A stretch of 64,000 bases of DNA, taken from assembly GCF_001641335.1 (NCBI RefSeq), contig NZ_LVEM01000005.1:372001-436000 (forward strand), given 5' to 3'. Source of the DNA: Bradyrhizobium stylosanthis (GTDB lineage Bacteria; Pseudomonadota; Alphaproteobacteria; Rhizobiales; Xanthobacteraceae). A program made the translations under genes and the position numbers. Positions 1 to 8,770 of this stretch are shown in pieces. The stretch's first letter is position 1; every line of letters begins with the position of its first letter. A model generated the notes under the pieces. That model searched no databases, had not been told where the DNA came from, and was given only the letters and a program-made list of their open reading frames with translations.

Positions 1-467
1 CGCTGCTTCTGACCGCCCGAGAGCGTCGCCGGATATTGGTCGGCCTTCTCGGCAAGCCCCACCTTGGCGAGCTGCGCCCGCGCGAGCTTTTCGGCATCGG
101 CCTTGGCCATGCGCCGCACCGTGACCGGGCCCTCCATCACGTTCTGGAGCGTCGTCATGTGCGGGAACAGATTGAAATGCTGGAACACCATGCCGGTGGT
201 GGCGCGGAATTTTGCGAGGGTCCTCACATCGGGGAGTTTCGCCCCCTCACCGAACGCAAAGCGCGTGTCGCCGACGCGGACGCTGCCGCCGTCTGGCACG
301 ACCAGCAGGTTGATGCAGCGGAGCAGTGTCGATTTTCCCGAGCCCGACGGGCCGATCAGCGCGACGACGCCGCCCTTGGCGACGTCGAGATTGATGTTCT
401 TGAGGACCTCGTTGCTGCCAAAGCTCTTGCGAAGGCTGCGGATCTCGATCTTGGACGTGTCGCTCAT
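1..467 (-). CDS. amino-acid ABC transporter ATP-binding protein (partial)
   Basis: This is the ATPase subunit that would power amino-acid import together with the permease and binding protein encoded just upstream. About 155 N-terminal residues are visible; the rest lies beyond base 1. Walker A GPSGSGKST is at residues 39-47, the Q-loop follows as QHFNLFPH, and the ABC signature LSGGQ sits at the window edge. The start is the ATG at 467, which overlaps the permease stop as ATGA, so the two are probably translationally coupled. The family (GlnQ/HisP/AapP type) is clear; the exact substrate is not visible. Confidence 0.93.
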   Translation of the reverse strand, partial: MSDTSKIEIRSLRKSFGSNEVLKNINLDVAKGGVVALIGPSGSGKSTLLRCINLLVVPDGGSVRVGDTRFAFGEGAKLPDVRTLAKFRATTGMVFQHFNLFPHMTTLQNVMEGPVTVRRMAKADAEKLARAQLAKVGLAEKADQYPATLSGGQKQ

Positions 468-1126
468 TCGCTCACCGCCAGTCGCTTCTCGCCCCGGCGG
501 ACGATGATGGTCAGCGGGATCAGGATCGCCGCATAGGCAACCGCGACCGCGGTGTAGGTCTCCAGCGGGCGGTAGCTGTCATGGGCGGCGACCTGGCTCT
601 GGTAGACGAGATCGGGCACCGCCAGCACCGAGACCAGCGAAGTATTCTTGAACTGGATGATCGACTGGTTCATCAGCGCCGGGATCATGCGCTTGATCGC
701 CTGCGGCAGCACGATGCGCCGCATGCTCTGGCCGGGCGTCATGCCGAGCGCGGCGCCGGCTTCGGACTGGCCCTTGTCGATCGAGATGATGCCGCCGCGG
801 ATGATCTCAGAATAGAACGAGCCGCCGTAGAGCGACAGCGCCAGCGCCGACGCCGTGATCGGTGTCATCTCGACGCCGGCGAGGATCGGCAGCGCGTAAT
901 AGAACCAGATCAGCTGCACCAGGATCGGCGTGCAGCGGAACGCCTCGATGAAGGTGAGGGCGAGGAGCCGGATCGGCTTGAAGCGCGACAGGCTGCCGAA
1001 GGCGCCGAACAGGCCGAAGACGAGGCCGAGCACGACGATGACCACGGTGAAGCCGACGGTGACGCCGAGCCCGTTGAGAAAGAGCCAGCGATAGCTCCAG
1101 AGGATGCCGAAGTCCCACTGATACAT
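464..1126 (-). CDS. amino-acid ABC transporter permease
   Basis: This is a HisM/GlnP-family inner-membrane permease of 220 residues, the usual length. Hydrophobic segments run through the protein, beginning with a TM around residues 15-40. The EAA loop that docks the ATPase is visible as EAGAALGMTPGQ followed by LPQA. It lies between the binding-protein gene and the ATPase gene in one transcription unit. A family A palindromic repeat sits in the 144-base gap to the binding-protein gene, which may separate high binding-protein expression from the membrane parts. Substrate is inferred only as a polar amino acid. Confidence 0.93.
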   Translation of the reverse strand: MYQWDFGILWSYRWLFLNGLGVTVGFTVVIVVLGLVFGLFGAFGSLSRFKPIRLLALTFIEAFRCTPILVQLIWFYYALPILAGVEMTPITASALALSLYGGSFYSEIIRGGIISIDKGQSEAGAALGMTPGQSMRRIVLPQAIKRMIPALMNQSIIQFKNTSLVSVLAVPDLVYQSQVAAHDSYRPLETYTAVAVAYAAILIPLTIIVRRGEKRLAVSE

Positions 1127-1167
1127 GCGTGTTTTGACTCGTCCGACGTCGGTTCAGAAAACTCGTC

Positions 1168-1250
1168 GTCATGCCCGGGCTTGTCCCGGGCATCCACGTT
1201 CTTCGTGCCGCGGGTAGGGCGTGGATGGCCGGGACAAGCCCGGCCATGAC
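1168..1250. repeat. intergenic palindromic repeat, family A copy 1
   Basis: Begins GTCATGCCCGGGCTTGTCCC and ends with the inverted form GGCCGGGACAAGCCCGGCCATGAC. The ends pair to form a long imperfect hairpin. It lies inside the ABC transporter operon. Related copies are at 9425, 11238, 16408 and 18710. Confidence 0.9.
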
Positions 1251-1270
1251 GGCGTGGATGCCAAGCGCTC

Positions 1271-2119
1271 TTACAGCGACACGCCCGGCGGAATGTCCGC
1301 TTCCGTCACGCCCACCAGCTCCATGTTGGTGATGATGGCGTTGCGGATGAAGCCGAGGCCCTTGTTGAAGTCGATCCAGGTGTTGACGTAGTCGCGGAAG
1401 GTCTTGTCGTTCTCGCGGCGGAAGCCGGCGTTCGACGTCGTCGCGAAGATCGGCGTCGGCAGCACGAACTGGCCGAGCGAGGGGTTCTTCTTCAGCACGG
1501 TGAGCGACAGCATGGTGATCAGGCACTGCGCGTCGACGCGGCCGGTCTGCAGCGCGGCGGTGGCATCGTCCGCGGTCTTCAGGCGCGAGATCTGCGCCTT
1601 CGGCGTCAGGCGGCTGACGACCTGGTCGTGCGAGGAGCCCTGGTCCACTGCGATCTTGATGTCGGGCGAGTTCAGCTCGGCCCAGCTCTTCGGCTTGAAG
1701 TCCTTCTTGCAGAGGATGCCGAAAGCGTTGTTGAAGACCGGCACCGAGAAGTCGACCACCAGCGCGCGCTTCGGCGTCGGGTTGAGGCCGAAAAAGATGT
1801 CGATCTTGTTGGACTGCAGGTCGAGCACCGAATTGCCCCAGGTGGTCTCGGTGATCTCGAGCTCGGCCTCCATGTCGTCGGCGAGGCCCTTTGCGATGTC
1901 GATGTAGAAGCCCTTCCACTGGCCGGTGGAGAGGTCCTTCATGTAATAGGGGGCGCCGCCGCCGACTGCGCCGATCCGCATCTTCTTGGTCCGGCGGATG
2001 CGGGCGAAGGTCGATTCGTTCGGGTCGGCCGCGGTCTGGGCCACCGCCGGCGCAGCCAGCGCGGCCGCGGTCACGGCGCCAAGCCCGACAATCGATGCAA
2101 CATCACGACGTGTAACCAT
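1271..2119 (-). CDS. amino-acid ABC transporter substrate-binding protein
   Basis: This is a periplasmic solute-binding protein of the SBP_bac_3 family, 282 residues from the ATG at 2119; a TTG three codons upstream is less likely. The N-terminus has a twin-arginine-like leader (MVTRRDVASIVG, then a hydrophobic stretch ending AVAQ), suggesting export, possibly by Tat. The mature part has the family look: a KMRIGAVGGGAPYY start, then WKGFYIDIAKGLA and a central WGNSVLDLQSNKIDI. It is first in the operon with the permease and ATPase. The ligand cannot be read from sequence. Confidence 0.93.
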   Translation of the reverse strand: MVTRRDVASIVGLGAVTAAALAAPAVAQTAADPNESTFARIRRTKKMRIGAVGGGAPYYMKDLSTGQWKGFYIDIAKGLADDMEAELEITETTWGNSVLDLQSNKIDIFFGLNPTPKRALVVDFSVPVFNNAFGILCKKDFKPKSWAELNSPDIKIAVDQGSSHDQVVSRLTPKAQISRLKTADDATAALQTGRVDAQCLITMLSLTVLKKNPSLGQFVLPTPIFATTSNAGFRRENDKTFRDYVNTWIDFNKGLGFIRNAIITNMELVGVTEADIPPGVSL

Positions 2120-2295
2120 TGGGATCAATCGCTTTTCTGGTTGGGTGGAGTTCCGGCAGCGTTCTTAGCAAGGTGGTGCCAGCAGAGAAAGCACAGCCTA
2201 TCGGCTGGGCAGGTCCGGATTTGCCCGGATGCTGGGCAAGATCAAGCGGTTCTGGCCGATACCCGCTTGCTTTCCGCTCCCTTTGGCCCCAAATA

Positions 2296-2400
2296 GGGAC
2301 CGGGAGATTGGCGGTGGACGAGCCACTCGCCAACCGGGTCAGGTCCGGAAGGAAGCAGCCCTAACGAGGTCCGGATCGGGTCGCTCGTCAGTCTCCTACC
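2296..2400 (+). ncRNA. ffs: signal recognition particle RNA (4.5S type)
   Basis: The diagnostic SRP core is present: GTCAGGTCCGGAAGGAAGCA followed by GCCCTAACGAG, which forms the Ffh-binding symmetric and asymmetric internal loops with the GGAA tetraloop. The ends GGGAGATTGG and CGTCAGTCTCC pair to close a single long hairpin of about 105 nt, as in bacterial small SRP RNAs. A short T run (TGTTTTT, 2401-2407) follows as the likely terminator. It guides membrane-protein ribosomes with Ffh and FtsY. Exact ends are approximate to a few bases. Confidence 0.93.
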
Positions 2401-2407
2401 TGTTTTT
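2401..2407 (+). terminator. T-run ending the SRP RNA
   Basis: TGTTTTT directly follows the closing stem of the SRP RNA hairpin, the expected arrangement for intrinsic termination. Confidence 0.5.
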
Positions 2408-2493
2408 CCGAGCGAATTGCGCCGGCGGGCTTCCCGCCAGCGCGCTCCTTTCCGCAAAAGCCGGCCGAGAGAGATTTCATTGCGGATCGACCG

Positions 2494-4332
2494 ATGACCG
2501 ACGCTGGCGCCCCTCCCAATCCTGACAGCGCCGGCCCGGCTGGCAATGCGCCTTACCGGGTTCTGGCGCGGAAATACCGCCCCTCCAGCTTCGACGACCT
2601 GATCGGCCAGGAGGCCGTGGTCCGCACTGTCTCCAATGCATTCGAGACCGGCCGCATTCCGCAGGCCTGGATCCTCACCGGCGTCCGCGGCGTCGGCAAG
2701 ACCACCACAGCGCGCATTCTGGCCCGGGCGCTCAACTACGAGATGCCGGACGGCTCGGTGAAGGGGCCGACCATCCACATGCCGACCCTCGGCGTGCATT
2801 GCCAGGCGATCATGGAAAGCCGGCACATGGACGTGCTGGAGATGGACGCGGCCTCGCACACCGGCGTCGACGACGTCCGCCAGATCAATGACAGCGTGCG
2901 CTATGCGCCGGCCAGCGCCCGCTACAAGGTCTACATCATCGACGAAGTCCACATGCTGTCGACGGCGGCGTTCAACGCCTTCCTGAAGACGCTGGAGGAA
3001 CCGCCGGAGCACGCCAAGTTCGTGTTCGCGACGACGGAGATCCGCAAGGTTCCGGTCACGGTGCTGTCGCGCTGCCAGCGCTTCGACCTGCGCCGCGTCG
3101 AGGCCGACGTGCTGATGAAGCACCTCGCCAGCATCGCCGCGAAGGAGAGCGTCGAGATCGAGCCGGAAGCGCTCGGCATCATCGCCCGCGCCGCCGAAGG
3201 CTCGGTGCGCGACTCCTTGTCGCTGCTCGACCAGGCCATCGCGCATGCGGCCGGCGCCGTGAAGGCGGATGCGGTCAGGCAGATGCTGGGCCTTGCCGAC
3301 CGCACCCGCGTCATCGACCTGTTCGAGTCGCTGGCGCGCGGCGACATCGCGGCTGCCTTCAAGGAGTTCCGCGACCAGTACGATGTCGGTGCTGATCCGA
3401 TCGTCGTGCTCTCGGACCTTGCCGAATTCGTCAATTTCGTCACCCGCGTGAAGATCGTGCCGGCGACCGCCGACAACGTCGCCTATGGCGAGACCGAGCG
3501 CGTGCGCGCCAAGGATTTCGCCTCGAAGATCTCGATGCGCGTGCTGTCGCGGATGTGGCAGATGCTGCTCAAGGGCATCACCGAGGTGCAGGCGGCAACG
3601 CGGCCCGCGGCCGCGGCCGAGATGGTGCTGGTGCGCATCGCCTATGTCGCCGACCTGCCGACGCCGGACGAAGCGATCAAAATGCTGGAGCAGAACGGCG
3701 GCGGCTCGCCGGTCGCGAGCGGCGGCGGTGCTGCGCGCAGCAGCGCACCGGCTGCGCCCATGGCCTCCGCAGCGCCGGTTGCGTCCGTGGCGCCGGTTCG
3801 CATGCCGACATCGTCGCCATCGGCATTCGGCGGCGCTGCCCGTCCGCAGATGGCGGCACCCGCGCCGGATCCGCAAGGGGCCGCGCCCCAGCTCCGCATC
3901 ACCAGCTTCACCCAGCTTGTCGCGCTTGCCAGCCAGAAGCGCGACGTCATGACCAAGGCCGCGCTGGAAGGCGACATGCGGCTCGTTCGTTTCGAGGAGG
4001 GCCGGCTCGAAATCGCGCTCGAGCCGAACGCCTCGAAGACCATGATTACCGAGCTCGCGCGAAAGTTCGAGATGTGGACCGGCCGGCGCTGGACCGTGAT
4101 CGTCTCCAACGAGCAGGGCCAGCCGACGCTGCGCTCGGTGAACCAGGCCGCCAAGCAGGAACATGCCCGTACCGCCGAGGCCGATCCGCGCGTGCAGGAG
4201 GTGCTGTCGCGCTTCCCCGGATCGAAGGTCGTCGAGGTCCGCAGGCTTGCCCCCGAGGCGCCGGAATCCAATATTAACGCGGACTATGGCAGCGACGATC
4301 CGCCCGACGGTTCCGACGGCGACGATCTCTAG
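2494..4332 (+). CDS. dnaX: DNA polymerase III subunit gamma/tau
   Basis: This is the clamp-loader ATPase of the replicative polymerase, 612 residues. Walker A GVRGVGKTTTAR is at about residues 64-75, the Walker B/DExx region is YIIDEVHML, and an SRC arginine finger (VLSRCQRFDLRR) follows. Domain III extends to about residue 380. A Pro/Ala-rich linker and a tau-like C-terminal domain complete it. The zinc module between Walker A and B normally has four Cys, but only one (GVHCQAI) is seen here. It is followed by YbaB and recR, the common dnaX-ybaB-recR order. Confidence 0.97.
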   Translation: MTDAGAPPNPDSAGPAGNAPYRVLARKYRPSSFDDLIGQEAVVRTVSNAFETGRIPQAWILTGVRGVGKTTTARILARALNYEMPDGSVKGPTIHMPTLGVHCQAIMESRHMDVLEMDAASHTGVDDVRQINDSVRYAPASARYKVYIIDEVHMLSTAAFNAFLKTLEEPPEHAKFVFATTEIRKVPVTVLSRCQRFDLRRVEADVLMKHLASIAAKESVEIEPEALGIIARAAEGSVRDSLSLLDQAIAHAAGAVKADAVRQMLGLADRTRVIDLFESLARGDIAAAFKEFRDQYDVGADPIVVLSDLAEFVNFVTRVKIVPATADNVAYGETERVRAKDFASKISMRVLSRMWQMLLKGITEVQAATRPAAAAEMVLVRIAYVADLPTPDEAIKMLEQNGGGSPVASGGGAARSSAPAAPMASAAPVASVAPVRMPTSSPSAFGGAARPQMAAPAPDPQGAAPQLRITSFTQLVALASQKRDVMTKAALEGDMRLVRFEEGRLEIALEPNASKTMITELARKFEMWTGRRWTVIVSNEQGQPTLRSVNQAAKQEHARTAEADPRVQEVLSRFPGSKVVEVRRLAPEAPESNINADYGSDDPPDGSDGDDL

Positions 4333-4427
4333 AGCATGATCCGGACCCGCCGCGTAGCGCAAAGCGGTTTTCCGATGGGATCATGCTCAAAACAACAAGC
4401 GAAGGCGCGATGATGGTTGATCGCGCC
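4332..4427. repeat. two-stem palindromic repeat, family D copy 1
   Basis: The first stem has perfect 10-base arms GAGCATGATC (4332-4341) and GATCATGCTC (4379-4388). A second hairpin follows, GGCGCGAT (4404-4411) with ATCGCGCC (4420-4427). The same two-stem layout recurs at 61138-61229. It fills most of the gap between dnaX and the YbaB gene. Confidence 0.8.
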
Positions 4428-4444
4428 AATCAAGGACAGCACCG

Positions 4445-4774
4445 ATGGTCGATATTTTCGGCATGATGAAGCAGGCGCAGCAGCTGCAATCCAAGATGCA
4501 GGAGATGCAGGATCAGCTCGCGAGCGTCGAGGTCGAGGGCGTCTCCGGCGGCGGTCTCGTCACCGTGCGCATGACCGCCAAGATGGACGTGAAGGGCATC
4601 AAGATCGATCCTTCGCTGATGAAGGCGGAAGAGCGCGAGGTGCTGGAAGACCTGCTCGTCACCGCGCTCGGCGATGCCCGCCGCAAGGCGGAGACGGCGG
4701 TGCAGGACAAGATGCAGTCGCTCACCGGCGGGCTCGGCCTGCCGCCGGGACTGTCAGGGTTGTTCGGCCAGTAA
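4445..4774 (+). CDS. YbaB/EbfC family nucleoid-associated protein
   Basis: This is a small DNA-binding protein of 109 residues, typical for the family. It starts MVDIFGMMKQAQQLQSKMQE, a helical dimerisation segment, and continues with the conserved core GGGLVTVRMTAKMDVKGIKI and a Gly/Leu-rich tail (LPPGLSGLFGQ). YbaB/EbfC dimers bind DNA as a tweezer-like clamp. It sits between dnaX and recR, with recR starting one base after its stop, so the two are surely co-transcribed. The conserved context supports a role tied to replication or repair. Confidence 0.95.
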   Translation: MVDIFGMMKQAQQLQSKMQEMQDQLASVEVEGVSGGGLVTVRMTAKMDVKGIKIDPSLMKAEEREVLEDLLVTALGDARRKAETAVQDKMQSLTGGLGLPPGLSGLFGQ

Positions 4775-4775
4775 T

Positions 4776-5378
4776 ATGGGCGCTGTTGCAGGTCCCGAGA
4801 TCGAGCGGCTGGTCCAGCTTCTCGCGCGGCTGCCGGGCCTTGGTCCGCGCTCGGCGCGGCGCGCGGCGCTGCACCTGATCAAGAAGCGCGAAGCGCTGAT
4901 GATGCCGCTGTCCTCGGCGCTTCAGGTCGCGCTCGACAAGGTCCAGGTCTGCAAGACCTGCGGCAATATCGACACGCAAAATCCCTGCACGGTCTGCACC
5001 GACCCGAAGCGCGATCCCGCCATTATCGTCGTGGTCGCCGACGTCGCCGACCTCTGGGCGCTGGAGCGGGCCAATGCGACGCAAGGCCGCTACCATGTGC
5101 TGGGCGCGACATTGTCGCCGCTCGACGGCGTCGGACCGCAGGATCTCACCATCGATGCGTTGGTGGCGCGCGCGCATGCCGCCGAGGTGCACGAGATCAT
5201 TCTTGCGCTGAATGCGACGGTCGACGGCCAGACCACGGCGCACTACATCACCGACCTGCTTCAGGACGCCAACGTAAAAGTAACCCGGCTGGCCCATGGT
5301 GTCCCGGTCGGCGGCGAGCTTGATTATCTCGATGAGGGTACGCTATCGGCCGCCATGCGGCAGCGGACACTCTTCTAG
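4776..5378 (+). CDS. recR: recombination mediator RecR
   Basis: RecR works with RecO and RecF to load RecA at gaps. The protein is 200 residues, the usual size. Seen in order: an N-terminal helix-hairpin-helix (LLARLPGLGPRSARRAALHL), a four-cysteine zinc finger (CKTCGNIDTQNPCTVC), a Toprim domain starting IIVVVADVADL, and the C-terminal motif RLAHGVPVGGELDYLD. The ATG at 4776 lies one base after the YbaB stop. A longer upstream reading frame exists but overlaps YbaB and is not conserved in character. Confidence 0.97.
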   Translation: MGAVAGPEIERLVQLLARLPGLGPRSARRAALHLIKKREALMMPLSSALQVALDKVQVCKTCGNIDTQNPCTVCTDPKRDPAIIVVVADVADLWALERANATQGRYHVLGATLSPLDGVGPQDLTIDALVARAHAAEVHEIILALNATVDGQTTAHYITDLLQDANVKVTRLAHGVPVGGELDYLDEGTLSAAMRQRTLF

Positions 5379-5404
5379 CCATACAGACTTACGGAACGGA
5401 CGAC

Positions 5405-5842
5405 ATGACGAAACTTTTCGCCACACGCCTGGCTTTGGCCGTGACGATGTTCGCGCTGGTGACGCCGGCCATCGCCGCGCAGCAGGACGACGGTGCGCCG
5501 CCGCCGTCGAAGCCCGGCAAGCCGATCAATGCCGGCGAAGTGCTCTCGGGCGAGCTGAACGCGATGAAGGTGCGCGACGTCAAGAACGCCGGCAAGCGGG
5601 TTGCGATGTACCAGATCACCTCCGAGCCGCGCCGCCTGCCGGCGCCGAACGGGCTGTGCAATCTCGAGACCGGTCCGGAAACCTTCCAGCTCGTCACCTC
5701 CAGCGACGCGCAGGCCGCGCAGCTGAAATCGTTCGTCGGCAAGGCGATCTCGGTCAAGGTGGACGAAGTCGCCTGCGCCAGCGATCCCGGCCAGATGAGC
5801 GAGGCCGTGATCACGAAGTGGAGCCTGATCAAGAAGCAGTAG
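5405..5842 (+). CDS. secreted hypothetical protein
   Basis: This protein has 145 residues with a clear Sec signal peptide (MTKLFATRLALAVTMFALVT, cleavage near AIAAQQ). The mature part starts with a Pro-rich segment (DDGAPPPSKPGKP) and contains two cysteines (GLCNLETG and VACASDP) that could form a disulfide in the periplasm. I do not recognise a named domain. It lies 26 bases after recR and ends near a family E repeat, so it may be the last gene of the dnaX-recR run. Function unknown. Confidence 0.8.
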   Translation: MTKLFATRLALAVTMFALVTPAIAAQQDDGAPPPSKPGKPINAGEVLSGELNAMKVRDVKNAGKRVAMYQITSEPRRLPAPNGLCNLETGPETFQLVTSSDAQAAQLKSFVGKAISVKVDEVACASDPGQMSEAVITKWSLIKKQ

Positions 5843-5870
5843 GGCGGCGCCGTCGCCTCACGACGAACTG

Positions 5871-5963
5871 CCGTAGGATGGGCAAAGCGAAGCGTGCCCA
5901 CGCGCTTTTGGCGACCGAGAGAGATCGTGGGCACGGCGCGTTGCGCCTTTGCCCACCCTACGG
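5871..5963. repeat. intergenic palindromic repeat, family E
   Basis: Left arm CCGTAGGATGGGCAAAG and right arm CTTTGCCCACCCTACGG pair with one mismatch, with inner arms CGTGCCCACG and CGTGGGCACG extending the stem. It lies between two convergent genes and may act as a bidirectional terminator. Only one copy was noticed in this window. Confidence 0.8.
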
Positions 5964-5972
5964 CACCGAGCC

Positions 5973-7337
5973 CTATACCCTCACCGGCTCCAGCGCCTCG
6001 AAATGCCCGCGCTTCTGCAGCCAGGCCAGCAGCACCAGGCTCGGGATCGCCACCAGCACGCAGATCATGAAGAACGCCGGCCAGCCGGTTGCGGCAGCCA
6101 CGTAGCCTGCGCCGGCCGAAAGATAAGTCCGCCCCACCGCCGCCAGCGCGGTGAGCAGCGCATATTGCGTCGCCGTGTGCAGCGGGTTCTGGCACAGCGC
6201 CGACAGATAGGCGACGAAGATCACGGTGCCGATGGCGCTGGTGAAGTTCTCGGCGCAGATGGCGAGCGCCAGCGCCCATTGATTGGTGCCGACAATTGCG
6301 AGCCAGGAGAACGACAGATTGGCGAGCGCCTGCACCACGCCGCCGATCCAGAGCGAGCTCGCCAGCGAGTAACGGCGCGCGACGAACCCGCCGGCAAAGC
6401 CGCCGATCAGCGTTGCAGCGAGGCCGACGCCCTTCACGATCGCCGCATAGTCGTTGCGGGTGAAGCCGAGGTCGATCACGAACGGCGCGGTCATGGTGCC
6501 GGAAAAGGCGTCGGTGAACTTGAACAGCACCACGAAGGCGAGGGCGGCGAGCGCGTCTTTCCGCGACAGGAATTCCGAGAAGGCGCCGATTGCCGCGTGC
6601 AGCACACGCGTGAATGCGGTGTCCTCCTGCGTTGCAGCGTCGGCCGTTTTCGACTGCTCCGGCTCAGTCGCAACGAGCGCCGTGATCGTCCCGATCAGCA
6701 CCATCGCCGCCATCACCACATAGCCCCACATCCAGGCTGACGGACGGGGAATCCCGCTGCCCTCGAAGCCTGAGACGATGAACAGCGCGCCCGCGGTCGA
6801 GACCAGCATGCCGATGCGGTAAGCGGCGACGTAGGCGGCCATGCCGGCGGCCTGCTCGCTCTCGGGCAGGCTCTCCACGCGGAAGGCATCGACCACGATG
6901 TCCTGAGTCGCGGATGTCATGGCGACCAACAGCGCGGCGAGTGCGACATAGAACGGCGAGCGCGCGGGATCGGTCATCGCCAGCAGCAGGATCGCGACGA
7001 TCAGCAGCAGCTGCGAGAACACCAGCCAGCCACGCCGCCGCCCGAAGGCGCGGGTGAACAGCGGCACATGCAGCGCATCCACCAGCGGCGCCCACAGGAA
7101 TTTCAGCGTGTAGGGCGTGCCGACCAGCGCGAACTTTCCGATCGTTTCGAGGTCGACCCCGGCCTCGCGCATCCACACCAAGAGCGTCGAGCCCGACAGC
7201 GCCAGCGGCAGCCCCGAGGAGAAGCCGAGGAACAGCACGATCAGCACGCGCGGTTGCAGGTAAACGGCCAGACTCTCGCGCCAGGAGGTCGCAGGAGCGG
7301 CAGTCGCGTCGGAGGAGGTCGCGTCGGGTGCGGTCAT
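5973..7337 (-). CDS. AmpG-like MFS muropeptide permease
   Basis: This is a 454-residue major facilitator with about 12 to 14 hydrophobic segments. It shows the AmpG pattern: FLGFSSGLPLALSGSTLLVW in the first TM region, then LKFLWAPLVDALHVP and ATQDIVVDAFRVE. AmpG imports anhydro-muropeptides released in cell-wall recycling and so influences beta-lactamase induction where AmpR/AmpC exist; neither is in this window. It stands alone, flanked by repeats on both sides. Family is confident; the exact substrate is inferred. Confidence 0.88.
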   Translation of the reverse strand: MTAPDATSSDATAAPATSWRESLAVYLQPRVLIVLFLGFSSGLPLALSGSTLLVWMREAGVDLETIGKFALVGTPYTLKFLWAPLVDALHVPLFTRAFGRRRGWLVFSQLLLIVAILLLAMTDPARSPFYVALAALLVAMTSATQDIVVDAFRVESLPESEQAAGMAAYVAAYRIGMLVSTAGALFIVSGFEGSGIPRPSAWMWGYVVMAAMVLIGTITALVATEPEQSKTADAATQEDTAFTRVLHAAIGAFSEFLSRKDALAALAFVVLFKFTDAFSGTMTAPFVIDLGFTRNDYAAIVKGVGLAATLIGGFAGGFVARRYSLASSLWIGGVVQALANLSFSWLAIVGTNQWALALAICAENFTSAIGTVIFVAYLSALCQNPLHTATQYALLTALAAVGRTYLSAGAGYVAAATGWPAFFMICVLVAIPSLVLLAWLQKRGHFEALEPVRV

Positions 7338-7372
7338 GGGGTCGTGTTAGCAGATTCTGGCCGTGATGCCTC

Positions 7373-7507
7373 GTCTCCCTCTCCCCGTTCTTACGGGGAG
7401 AGGGCGGGGTGAGGGGCCTCTCTCCACACATGCGGTGGCCGCGAGACCTGTACCCCCTCACCCGGATTGCTGCGCAATCCGACCTCTCCCCGCAGGCGGG
7501 GAGAGGT
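7373..7507. repeat. intergenic palindromic repeat, family C copy 1
   Basis: Starts TCTCCCTCTCCCCGTTCTTA and runs through GGGGAGAGGGCGGGGTGAGG to a second hairpin GACCTCTCCCCGCAGGCGGGGAGAGGT. An inner palindrome GGATTGCTGCGCAATCC is present. A close copy in inverted orientation is at 13261 and a relative at 17507. Confidence 0.9.
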
Positions 7508-7514
7508 AAGCAGA

Positions 7515-8714
7515 TCACTCCCCCGCCTGAAGCTTCCGCGGGAACAGCTCCGGCGAGCCGGTCGCCACCAGCCGCGGGCCTTCCGCCGCATCGTTCTTGC
7601 TGAAATCGAGCTCCTCGATCCGGCCGGCGCGTTTCTCGATCTTGTCGGCGGAGATCAGGATCTGGCGGACGTCCTCGTTCGCATCGGAAAAATGTTTCTG
7701 CAGCTTGACCACGCGATCCCTGAGGCGACCCAAATCGTCGCCGAGCTTGATCACTTCGGTCTGGATCTGGTCGGCGGCATCGCGCATGCGCGCGTCCTTC
7801 ATGATCTGCTGCATCACCTGGATCGCCAGCATCAGCAGCGAAGGCGACACCAGCACGACACGGGCGCGGTAGGCCTTCTGGATCACGTCGTCGAAGCCGT
7901 CGTGGATTTCCGCGTAGACGGATTCCGACGGCACGAACATCAGCGCCATCTCCTGGGTCTCGCCGGTGACGAGATACTTTTCCGCGATGTCGCTGACATG
8001 CTTCATCACGTCGCCGCGCAGCCGCTGCGTGGCCACGCGTCGCTCCTCGTCGGTGCGGGCGTCGTGCAGCGCGGTCATCGCCTCCAGCGGGAATTTCGCA
8101 TCGATGCAGAGCGGGCGCTGGTCGGGCAGGAACACCACGCAATCGGGCCGCTTTCCCGTCGAGAGCGTGAACTGGAACTCGTAGGAGCCTTTGGGGAGAC
8201 CGTCCTGGACGATCGCCTCCATCCGCGCCTGTCCGAAGGCGCCGCGCGACTGCTTGTTGGCGAGCACGTCGCGCAGGGTCGTCACCTGCGTGGTGAGGTC
8301 GGTGAGGTTCTTGTGCGCGTTGTCGATGATGCCGAGCCGCTCGTGTAGGGCGCGCAGGCTCTCCATGGTGTTGCGGGTCGAATGTTCCATGGACTGGCCG
8401 ACCCTGTGGGTCACCGAATCCAGCCGCTCGTTGACCGCCCGCGCCATCTCGGCCTGGCGGCCGGCCAGGGCCTGGGTCATGGCGTCGGCTCGGCCGGCGG
8501 CCTCGCTCTGGGCGTGCAGCACCTGGGCGAGGCGCTCCTCGAGCTCGTCGGCCCGGATTGCGTTCGCCATGGCGAGTTCCGCGCCGCGCCGCCCGGATCT
8601 GGCGATCACGACCGCAATCACCACCAGCAGGATGAGGACGAGGGCCCCGAAGCCGATCAGCGCATCGATCGTGCGCACCGGCCAGTCGCCCAGCATGAAA
8701 ATGATCTCGTTCAT
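7515..8714 (-). CDS. rmuC: DNA recombination protein RmuC
   Basis: RmuC-family proteins carry a predicted nuclease fold and limit recombination at inverted repeats. This one has 399 residues from the ATG at 8714; the reading frame continues upstream but overlaps def. An N-terminal TM helix (residues about 15-40, ALIGFGALVLILLVVIAVVI) is followed by a coiled-coil stretch with many Glu/Ala/Arg, then the conserved core with GSYEFQFTLSTGKRPDCVVF, the LCIDAKFPLEAM acidic-lysine motif and MALMFVPSESVYAEI. It diverges from def across a short regulatory region holding CtrA-like boxes. Confidence 0.95.
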   Translation of the reverse strand: MNEIIFMLGDWPVRTIDALIGFGALVLILLVVIAVVIARSGRRGAELAMANAIRADELEERLAQVLHAQSEAAGRADAMTQALAGRQAEMARAVNERLDSVTHRVGQSMEHSTRNTMESLRALHERLGIIDNAHKNLTDLTTQVTTLRDVLANKQSRGAFGQARMEAIVQDGLPKGSYEFQFTLSTGKRPDCVVFLPDQRPLCIDAKFPLEAMTALHDARTDEERRVATQRLRGDVMKHVSDIAEKYLVTGETQEMALMFVPSESVYAEIHDGFDDVIQKAYRARVVLVSPSLLMLAIQVMQQIMKDARMRDAADQIQTEVIKLGDDLGRLRDRVVKLQKHFSDANEDVRQILISADKIEKRAGRIEELDFSKNDAAEGPRLVATGSPELFPRKLQAGE

Positions 8715-8770
8715 GGCAGCCCTTCTAGCCGATTCGCGGGAATCCGCGAACGAAGAGGGAACGGCGGCGG

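Noticed and set aside
2242..4362. Long minus-strand open frame across dnaX
   Set aside because: It is an antisense shadow of dnaX in high-GC sequence, rich in His and Arg, with no domain pattern; the same holds for similar long frames opposite yidC, glutamate dehydrogenase and ygiQ.
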